From Verrucomicrobiota bacterium (GTDB lineage: Bacteria; Verrucomicrobiota; Verrucomicrobiia; Limisphaerales; JADJPG01): DNA of 64,000 nucleotides. The stretch covers positions 39,326 to 103,325 of the forward strand of contig JADJPG010000026.1 in the NCBI GenBank assembly GCA_016713365.1, in the 5' to 3' direction. The notes beneath the pieces were generated by a model. That model worked only from the letters and a program-made list of their open reading frames with translations, did no database searches and was not told where the DNA came from. Below are positions 58,113 through 64,000 of this stretch, piece after piece; the first letter of the stretch is position 1; every line of letters begins with the position of its first letter. The translations under genes and the position numbers were made by a program.

Positions 58113-59042
58113 ATGATGCTCGCCTACACCACCGCAGAACTGACCTCGATTTTCACCATGCAAGGTTTCGCAGGCTTGAGCCTCTTCAGCGTGCTGCTGT
58201 TGATGGCGCTCGGACTCGCGATCATTTTCGGCCAGATGGGCGTCATCAACATGGCCCACGGCGAGTTCATGGCCGCCGGCGCCTACACGGTTTACCTCTG
58301 CTCCACGCTCACCGCGAAATTCGCGCCAGCGTTCCAACCATACTATTTCCTGTTCGCGATTCTCGCCGCGTTCTTTGTTTCCGGCTCGCTCGGTCTGCTC
58401 GTGGAATGGGGTCTCATTCGATTCCTGTACAAGCGCCCGCTGGACACGCTGCTCGCGACGTGGGGCTTGAGCCTGATTATGCAGCAAACCTTTCGTTCGA
58501 CCTTCGGCGCGCGTGAAGTGACCCCCACCCTGCCCGACTGGTTGATGGGTTCCTTCAAGCCCACCGAGACCATCGACATCCCGATTAACGGCGTGTTCGT
58601 CATGGGTCTGACCTTGTTCATCACGGCTGCCGTGATGTTCTTCACTTTCAAAACTCGCGCCGGACTCCGCATGCGCGCCACCGTACAGAACCGCATGATG
58701 AGCGGCGCGGTGGGCATCAACACGAAGGTCGTCGATCGCGTCACCTTCGCCATCGGCTGCGGCATCGCGGGCGTCGCCGGCGCGGCGTTCACAACGATTG
58801 GTTCCACCGGCCCGGACAGCGGTTCGCGCTACATCGTGGATACGTTCCTCGTGGTGGTCTTCGGTGGTGCGGCCAGCCTGCTCGGTACTGTCGCTTCCGC
58901 CTTCGGCATCGCGCAAACGCAGTCCATCTCGGAATTCTTCCTCCAAGGAACGATGGGCAAAGTCGCCACGCTGCTTGCCATCGTCATCATCCTCATGATT
59001 CGTCCCCAAGGTCTCTTCGCCAGCAAAGTTCGTCGCGCTTAA
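58113..59042 (+). CDS. urtB: Urea/amide ABC transporter permease UrtB
   Basis: 309 aa with about eight membrane helices in the LivH-type permease fold. Typical stretches are LGLAIIFGQMGVINMAHGEF (GxxNxAHGxf), WGLSLIMQQTFRSTFGAREV and GRxTATVQN-like MRATVQNRMMSGAVGINTKV. The long N-terminal extension that some UrtB proteins have is absent. It forms the inner-membrane channel with UrtC. Confidence 0.93.
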   Translation: MMLAYTTAELTSIFTMQGFAGLSLFSVLLLMALGLAIIFGQMGVINMAHGEFMAAGAYTVYLCSTLTAKFAPAFQPYYFLFAILAAFFVSGSLGLLVEWGLIRFLYKRPLDTLLATWGLSLIMQQTFRSTFGAREVTPTLPDWLMGSFKPTETIDIPINGVFVMGLTLFITAAVMFFTFKTRAGLRMRATVQNRMMSGAVGINTKVVDRVTFAIGCGIAGVAGAAFTTIGSTGPDSGSRYIVDTFLVVVFGGAASLLGTVASAFGIAQTQSISEFFLQGTMGKVATLLAIVIILMIRPQGLFASKVRRA

Positions 59043-59070
59043 ACGCAACCACAGCCTGTCGTAATACCCA

Positions 59071-60248
59071 ATGAACACCCTCAACAAACGACTGTTCGGC
59101 GGCAAGGAAGGTCTGCTTGGAACCCTGTTCCTCGCAATCATTCTCGTCGTCGTGCTTCCGCTCACGCTCGACATCTTCCGACTGAACCTCATCGGCAAAT
59201 ACCTCACCTACGCCTTCGTCGCGGTCGGTCTTGTGCTGCTCTGGGGCAACGCGGGCGTGTTGAGTCTCGGTCAGGGCGTCTTCTTCGGACTCGGCGGTTA
59301 CTGCATGGCGATGTTCCTCAAACTCGAAGCCTCTGACCCCATCACGACGAAGATTCAGTCCACGCCTGGCATCCCGGACTTCATGGATTGGAATCAGCTC
59401 ACGGCGCTCCCGGCATTCTGGGTTCCCTTCAAGAGCTTCCCCTTTGCGACGCTCGCCATCCTCGTCGTGCCGGCGGTCATCGCCTACATCGTCGGCGCTG
59501 CGATGTTCAAGCGTCGCGTTGGCGGCGTCTACTTTGCCGTCATCACGCAGGCGATTGCGCTCATCGTCTCGCTCGGCATTGATGGTAACCAGGGGCTCAC
59601 CGGCGGACGCAATGGCATCACCGACTTGAAGACGCTTCTCGGCTGGGACATCCGCACCAAGTCCGGCCAATACAGCCTCTCTTCCTCAGCGTTGCGCTCC
59701 TGTTCGGCGTCATCATGCTCTCGCGCTGGGTTCTCTCCTCAAAGATGGGCCGCATCTTGAACGCGATGAGCGAGAAGGAAGATCGGGTGCGCTTCTCTGG
59801 CTACGATGTTTCCAACTTCAAGATCTTCATCTTCGCCCTCGCGGCAGCCATCAGCGGCATCGGCGGCGCGATGTTCGTGCTGCAAGTCGGCTTCATCTCA
59901 CCCTCCCTCGTCGGCATCGTGCCCTCCATCGAGATGGTGATCTTCGCCGCCGTCGGCGGGAAGCGTTCCCTGCTCGGCGCGGTTTACGGAACGCTGCTGG
60001 TCAACACCGGCAAGAGCCTCTTCTCCGAGACATTCCCGCAGCTATGGCTCTACGCGATGGGCGGTCTGTTCATCGTGGTGGTGATGTTGATGCCGAACGG
60101 CCTCGCTGGTGTCTGGTCCGACTACGTGAAGCCGTGGTTCGCCGGCGCTCGGAAACGTCTGATGCAACCGCCACCGGTGGACAAGACAGTGCCCGCGCCA
60201 TCCACCGCGACGACACCCTCCGCGTCCGCCTCTCCCAAGACGACTTAA
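59071..60248 (+). CDS. urtC: Urea/amide ABC transporter permease UrtC, one-base disruption
   Basis: About 392 aa, a LivM-type permease. The first part (GNAGVLSLGQGVFFGLGGYC, then IVSLGIDGNQGLTGGRNGIT) ends out of frame after SGQYSL. The second part, in another frame, continues VALLFGVIMLSRWVLSSKMG, FVLQVGFISPSLVGIVPSIE and VGGKRSLLGAVYGTLLVNTG. One missing base at about 59680 explains the break, and the length is then 393 codons. The C-terminal 30 residues are Pro/Ala/Thr-rich. As a single-copy core subunit of an otherwise intact operon it is unlikely to be a real pseudogene. Confidence 0.88.
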
Positions 60249-60266
60249 TCGCAGTCCAATCAACCT

Positions 60267-61013
60267 ATGTCCTCAAACACAGATTATCTCCTGGCGATTG
60301 AAGACCTAACCGTTTCCTTCGACGGCTTCAAGGCAGTCGATTCGCTCAACCTGTATCTCGATAAAAACGAGCTGCGCGTGATCATCGGCCCGAATGGCGC
60401 CGGGAAGACCACCGTGCTCGATCTCATCTGCGGCAAGACCCGCGCCACTGGCGGGAGTGTGAAGTTCAAGAACCGTGAAATGCTCGGACTGGCGGAGCAC
60501 ACCATCGTGCGTTCCGGCATCGGGCGGAAATTCCAAACCCCATCCATCTATGAAAATCTCACTGTCTACGAGAACCTCGAAGTTTCCTTTCCGCGCGGCC
60601 GGGGCGTGTTCGGCGCGCTCACGTTCAAGACAACGACGGAGGTCGAGGAACGGATCAAGAAGGTGGCCGAAACCACATTCCTCCAGGATTACCTACACAC
60701 GGAGGGTGCGTTTCTAAGCCATGGCCAGAAGCAATGGCTCGAGATCGGCATGCTCCTCATGCAGGAGCCGGAACTGATGATGCTCGATGAACCCGTCGCC
60801 GGCATGAGCCCCGCTGAGCGCGAGCAAACTGCCGAGCTTCTGAAGCGCATCAGCGCCGACCGCTCGATTCTCGTCATCGAGCACGACATGGAGTTCGTCT
60901 CTCGCATTGCGAAGAAAGTCACCGTCCTGCATCTCGGGAAAATTCTCGCTGAAGGCACGATGGACGAAATCCACAGCAACCAGACCGTGCAGGATGTTTA
61001 CCTCGGCCACTGA
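60267..61013 (+). CDS. urtD: Urea/amide ABC transporter ATP-binding protein UrtD
   Basis: 248 aa, a LivG-type ATPase. Walker A GPNGAGKTT (about 45-53), signature LSHGQKQWLEIGMLL, Walker B ELMMLDEPVAGM, H-loop VIEHDMEF. The His in LSHGQ is typical of UrtD. It energises uptake together with UrtE. Confidence 0.95.
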   Translation: MSSNTDYLLAIEDLTVSFDGFKAVDSLNLYLDKNELRVIIGPNGAGKTTVLDLICGKTRATGGSVKFKNREMLGLAEHTIVRSGIGRKFQTPSIYENLTVYENLEVSFPRGRGVFGALTFKTTTEVEERIKKVAETTFLQDYLHTEGAFLSHGQKQWLEIGMLLMQEPELMMLDEPVAGMSPAEREQTAELLKRISADRSILVIEHDMEFVSRIAKKVTVLHLGKILAEGTMDEIHSNQTVQDVYLGH

Positions 61014-61034
61014 AATCACACCGCCCACAAACCT

Positions 61035-61724
61035 ATGATTCAAATCTCCAATCTCGCCGCCGGTTACAACCAGAGCCAGGTCATCCACGACATGTCGTTT
61101 AAGGCCGCGCCGCAGGAAATCCTCGCCGTCGTCGGCCGCAACGGCATGGGCAAGACCACGCTGCTCAAGACGCTGATGGGCATCCTGCCACTCAAGGGCG
61201 GTTCGATCACGGTCGGCGACCAGGACATCTCCAAACTTGAAACCCATCAGCGAGTCGCCAGCGGACTCGCCTTCGTGCCGCAGGGTCGGATGATTTTCCC
61301 GAACCTCACCGTCATGGAAAACATGATGACCGCGGTGAAGGGCCGCATCGAGAAGTCCGACTTCGACGAAATCTACGCGCTGTTCCCGGTGCTTCACGAG
61401 ATGAAGCATCGCAAAGGCGGCAACCTCTCCGGCGGCCAGCAACAACAGCTCGCCATCGCCCGCGCACTGCTGACGAAGCCGAAAGTCCTCATCCTCGACG
61501 AGCCCACCGAAGGCATCCAGCCCTCCATCATCAAGGATATCGCCAAGGTCCTTCGCGAAATCCGCAAGCTGCGTCAGCTCACCATCATCGTCACCGAGCA
61601 GGTGCTCAGCTTCGTTCTCGACGCGTGTGATCGTCTCATGGTCATCGAACGCGGTCGCATCATTCACGAAGACACGCGCGATCACGTCGATGCCGCGCGC
61701 GTGAAGCAACTGCTCGCGGTCTGA
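61035..61724 (+). CDS. urtE: Urea/amide ABC transporter ATP-binding protein UrtE
   Basis: 229 aa, a LivF-type ATPase. Walker A GRNGMGKTT (about 35-43), signature LSGGQQQQLAIARALL, Walker B VLILDEPTEGIQP, and the switch region IIVTEQVLSF. The LDEPTEGIQPSI sequence is usual in UrtE. It pairs with UrtD. Confidence 0.95.
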   Translation: MIQISNLAAGYNQSQVIHDMSFKAAPQEILAVVGRNGMGKTTLLKTLMGILPLKGGSITVGDQDISKLETHQRVASGLAFVPQGRMIFPNLTVMENMMTAVKGRIEKSDFDEIYALFPVLHEMKHRKGGNLSGGQQQQLAIARALLTKPKVLILDEPTEGIQPSIIKDIAKVLREIRKLRQLTIIVTEQVLSFVLDACDRLMVIERGRIIHEDTRDHVDAARVKQLLAV

Positions 61725-61773
61725 TTCTCCCTCCAAACCATCCAACCTCAAACCTCAACCCACACCGAAAACA

Positions 61774-63111
61774 ATGAGTCGAACCATCATCCCTGACATC
61801 ACGAAATCCCGCCGTGGCATCCCTGGTCGCGGTTTCACTCCCGGAAGCGGCAAGACAAGTTATCCCACCATCGTAAAGCCCGGAGCCACGCGCAAGCCGC
61901 TCATCTCCGTCGATCTCAACACGCCTGCGGACCAGCAAGAGGTGATTCACAATCGCTGGCACTACGACATCCCGATGGTCGCCAAGTGCAAGCCGGGAGA
62001 TGAATTTCGCGTTGAGTGTGTGGATTGGACCGGTGGCCAGATCAATTACAACAACAACGCCTCTGACGTGCGCGACGTGGACCTTTCGAAGGTCCACTAC
62101 CTCAGCGGCCCGATTGAAGTCGAAGGTGCTGAGCCCGGCGATTTGCTCGTCGTCGACATTCTCGACATCGGCACGCTGAAGGATTCCGAGTGGGGTTTCA
62201 CCGGCATCTTCTCGAAGGAGAACGGCGGCGGTTTTCTCACGGACCACTTCCCTGAAGCGCGCAAGGCAGTGTGGGATTACCACGGCATCTACACGTCGTC
62301 GCCGCAGATTCCCGGCGTCGAATTCGCCGGCATCATGCACCCGGGTCTTATCGGATGCCTGCCTTCCAAGAAGCTTCTCGATACCTGGAACAAGCGCGAA
62401 GCGAAACTCTTCGCCACCGATCCAAAACGCACGCCGCCACTCGCCGCCCTGCCCTATGCCGAGACGGCGCATCTCGGCCGCATGTCGAAGGACAAGGCCA
62501 AGAAGGCCGCGCTCGAAGCCGCGCGCACCGTTCCGCCGCGCGAACACGGCGGCAATTGCGACATCAAGAATCTCAGCCGGGGATCCCGTGTCTTCTTCCC
62601 CGTCTACATAAAGGGCGCCGGCCTCTCAATGGGTGATATTCATTTCTCGCAAGGTGACGGCGAAATCACCTTCTGCGGTGCCATTGAGATGGCCGGCTGG
62701 CTGGATCTCCGCGTTGGCCTGATCAAGGGCGGTGTTGCGAAGTACGGTATCGTAAATCCGATCTTCCAACCGAGCCCGGTCGAGCCGCGCTACACGAACC
62801 ACCTCATCTTCGAAGGCATCTCCGTGGACGAGGACGGCAAGCAATACTACCTCGACGCCCATGTCGCCTACCGCCGCGCCTGCTTGAACGCCATCGAGTA
62901 TCTCAAGAAGTTCGGCTATACCGGCGAGCAAGCTTACGCGATCCTCGGCACCGCACCGGTCGAAGGTCACATCAGCGGCATCGTGGACATCCCGAACGCC
63001 TGCGCGACAGTCTTCGTGCCGACGGAGATCTTCGACTTCGACATCACTCCATGTGCGGCCGGGCCGAAGAAGATGATCAAATCCAACCCCGGTCTCTCGA
63101 TCTGCAAGTGA
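61774..63111 (+). CDS. fmdA: Formamidase (acetamidase/formamidase family)
   Basis: 445 aa. The family hydrolyses formamide or short aliphatic amides to ammonia and the acid in the cytoplasm. Characteristic stretches are HNRWHYDIPMVAKCKPGDEF, GQINYNNNASDV, GPIEVEGAEPGDLLVVDILD, the active-site region RTVPPREHGGNCDIKNLSRG, and GDIHFSQGDGEITFCGAIEM. The order transporter, formamidase, FmdB zinc ribbon parallels the fmd operon of Methylophilus methylotrophus. It lies 49 bases after urtE on the same strand. Confidence 0.93.
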   Translation: MSRTIIPDITKSRRGIPGRGFTPGSGKTSYPTIVKPGATRKPLISVDLNTPADQQEVIHNRWHYDIPMVAKCKPGDEFRVECVDWTGGQINYNNNASDVRDVDLSKVHYLSGPIEVEGAEPGDLLVVDILDIGTLKDSEWGFTGIFSKENGGGFLTDHFPEARKAVWDYHGIYTSSPQIPGVEFAGIMHPGLIGCLPSKKLLDTWNKREAKLFATDPKRTPPLAALPYAETAHLGRMSKDKAKKAALEAARTVPPREHGGNCDIKNLSRGSRVFFPVYIKGAGLSMGDIHFSQGDGEITFCGAIEMAGWLDLRVGLIKGGVAKYGIVNPIFQPSPVEPRYTNHLIFEGISVDEDGKQYYLDAHVAYRRACLNAIEYLKKFGYTGEQAYAILGTAPVEGHISGIVDIPNACATVFVPTEIFDFDITPCAAGPKKMIKSNPGLSICK

Positions 63112-63130
63112 CGGGCAACCGACACACGTT

Positions 63131-63451
63131 ATGCCTGTCTACGAATACAACTGCGAGGAGTGCGGGCCGTTCACGAAGCTGCGCGGCATTGACCAGTCGA
63201 GCGCTCCGGCAAACTGCCCGGAATGCGGAACTTCCTCCCCGAAGATCTTCTCGGTGATCAACCTCCGCTCCATGCGTCCAGAGAATCGCACCGCCTGGGA
63301 ACGCAACGAACGCAGCGCCCACGCACCGCACGTTTGTGGTTCCGGTTGCTCGCACGGTCCCGCGAAGCCGCGGGCCACGACTCCGGGCGAGAAACCCGCG
63401 ATGCAGGCTTCCACCAAACGCAACAGTCGTCCCTGGATGTTGGGACATTGA
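63131..63451 (+). CDS. fmdB: FmdB family zinc-ribbon protein
   Basis: 106 aa. The zinc ribbon is made of YNCEECG and NCPECG (two CxxC pairs at about residues 8-11 and 34-37). FmdB was described as a putative regulator of the formamidase operon; related small zinc ribbons are widespread. The C-terminus is basic and has an additional CGSGCSHG, which may be a second metal site. It starts 19 bases after fmdA and is the last gene before the terminator. Confidence 0.9.
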   Translation: MPVYEYNCEECGPFTKLRGIDQSSAPANCPECGTSSPKIFSVINLRSMRPENRTAWERNERSAHAPHVCGSGCSHGPAKPRATTPGEKPAMQASTKRNSRPWMLGH

Positions 63452-63480
63452 ATTCAGTCCAGAACTAGTACCGCGCCATC

Positions 63481-63517
63481 ACCCGCAAGCCACCGAAAGC
63501 TGGCTTGCGGGTCTTTC
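63481..63517. terminator. Terminator between fmdB and a convergent gene
   Basis: A perfect 12-bp stem, ACCCGCAAGCCA (63481-63492) with TGGCTTGCGGGT (63501-63512), has an eight-base loop and is followed by CTTTCGTT. Lying between convergent genes it may work in both directions. Confidence 0.8.
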
Positions 63518-63530
63518 GTTGTCGGGAGGA

Positions 63531-64000
63531 TCACGGAACGAGCCGGCTGCGATAGAACTTTGAAGAGCCACCCGTTCCCGATGAATCCTGAATCAACATC
63601 TGCGCCGCGTTGTTGGTAAACGTCAGGACATTGGTCCAGTTCGCGCCAAGCGTCGGGGCGGATTCCAGAACGTAGCGGCGACCTTCAATTCCCACGTGGG
63701 TCAACTCCAGCCCGTTCGACGATCGTTGCACGTTGATCAAGGAAGGCTGATTGGTGGCTGTCGCCGTCGAGATCAGCGACAGTCCAAATACCACGTCTGC
63801 GTTAAACGGAGTCGCCTGATGAACCTCGACCGCCAGCGTGTTTTCGCCGCCGACCAGACTCCGCGTCGAGAAAGCGATCAAGTCCGGCTGGCCTTCTGTC
63901 GCCAGATTCTGGGCGAGCGCGCCGAAATTGGTAATCCCGGGTGCCATGCGGAGCCGCGCCGCCTCGACGCCGTTCAGGTGAAAGATCGCGCCGTCATCGA
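63531..64000 (-). CDS. Surface protein, C-terminal part (5' end beyond window)
   Basis: The frame is open from the window edge to the stop at 63531. The visible part begins DDGAIFHLNGVEAARLRMAP, the same galactose-binding-like motif as VDDGAVFYLNGQEI in the PA14 protein at 4168-6852. It continues with LVGGENTLAVEVHQATPFNA and ends with the C-terminal module YVLESAPTLGANWTNVLTF ... SKFYRSRLVP. It is therefore the end of a larger secreted protein of the same class. The N-terminus is unseen. Confidence 0.8.
   Translation of the reverse strand, partial: DDGAIFHLNGVEAARLRMAPGITNFGALAQNLATEGQPDLIAFSTRSLVGGENTLAVEVHQATPFNADVVFGLSLISTATATNQPSLINVQRSSNGLELTHVGIEGRRYVLESAPTLGANWTNVLTFTNNAAQMLIQDSSGTGGSSKFYRSRLVP

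Noticed and set aside
57159..59207. A 682-codon minus-strand frame opposite urtA/urtB
   Set aside because: Asp/Glu/Arg/Gly-rich with no family match; the transporter genes on the plus strand are certain.
1..64000. CRISPR array, tRNA, rRNA or complete insertion sequence
   Set aside because: No regularly spaced direct repeats, no tRNA cloverleaf or rRNA stretch, and no transposase-like protein was recognised in any frame.

Overview
The window reads as a chromosomal segment of a Verrucomicrobiota bacterium, probably from the Pedosphaera/Limisphaera side of the phylum. This is inferred from gene content and from intergenic repeat families; there is no rRNA or tRNA in the window. Supporting signs are many secreted sulfatases, PA14, LamG and beta-helix surface proteins, a Gloeo/Verruco-repeat protein, a sigma factor fused to a membrane/coiled-coil domain, a pseudopilin cluster, and high GC.

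Layout. 1-8.7 kb: the 5' part of a PPC/IPT surface protein, rnr (RNase R), a double-PA14 surface protein, a membrane-anchored cupredoxin-like protein and a GYF-domain membrane protein. 8.8-26.1 kb: one co-directional minus-strand cluster with several ATGA-type overlaps. In transcription order it holds a DHDPS-family lyase, an SGNH + alpha/beta-hydrolase lipoprotein, two sulfatases joined in one frame, a POT di/tripeptide transporter, a metallopeptidase-cyclophilin fusion, a 4-hydroxyproline 2-epimerase, two more sulfatases, a secreted protein of unknown family, a DadA-like FAD dehydrogenase and a DUF885 peptidase-like protein. The epimerase, the FAD dehydrogenase and the DHDPS-like enzyme are the first three steps of trans-4-hydroxy-L-proline catabolism. 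With the peptide importer, peptidases and four sulfatases, this looks like a locus for using sulfated, hydroxyproline-rich glycoproteins (inference).

26.5-39.5 kb: surface proteins (LamG; a protein with a 1.2-kb internal duplication; a Gloeo/Verruco-repeat protein), engB, a redoxin-like secreted protein, an RsbRD-type histidine kinase, and two sigma-factor modules. 39.7-47.6 kb: a membrane-anchored hypothetical, an N-terminal-half-only carB, a Tat-exported Gfo/Idh/MocA protein, ruvB, an H+-pyrophosphatase of the K+-independent type, and a GNAT acetyltransferase. 47.7-54.7 kb: a beta-helix surface protein, a membrane-bound GrpE-like protein and a four-gene minor-pseudopilin cluster. 54.8-56.2 kb: eno with a clear promoter and terminator. 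56.8-63.5 kb: a seven-gene urea/short-chain-amide operon (urtABCDE, formamidase fmdA, zinc-ribbon fmdB) closed by a terminator, then the 3' part of another surface protein.

Two window-wide points. First, about thirteen otherwise healthy genes carry one-base frame disruptions, many in homopolymers. These are most likely read or assembly errors, so I annotate the genes as whole and mark the positions. Second, many secreted proteins end in the same short C-terminal module closing with FYR(L/V/S), and several sulfatase-cluster signal peptides are encoded by an intergenic repeat.
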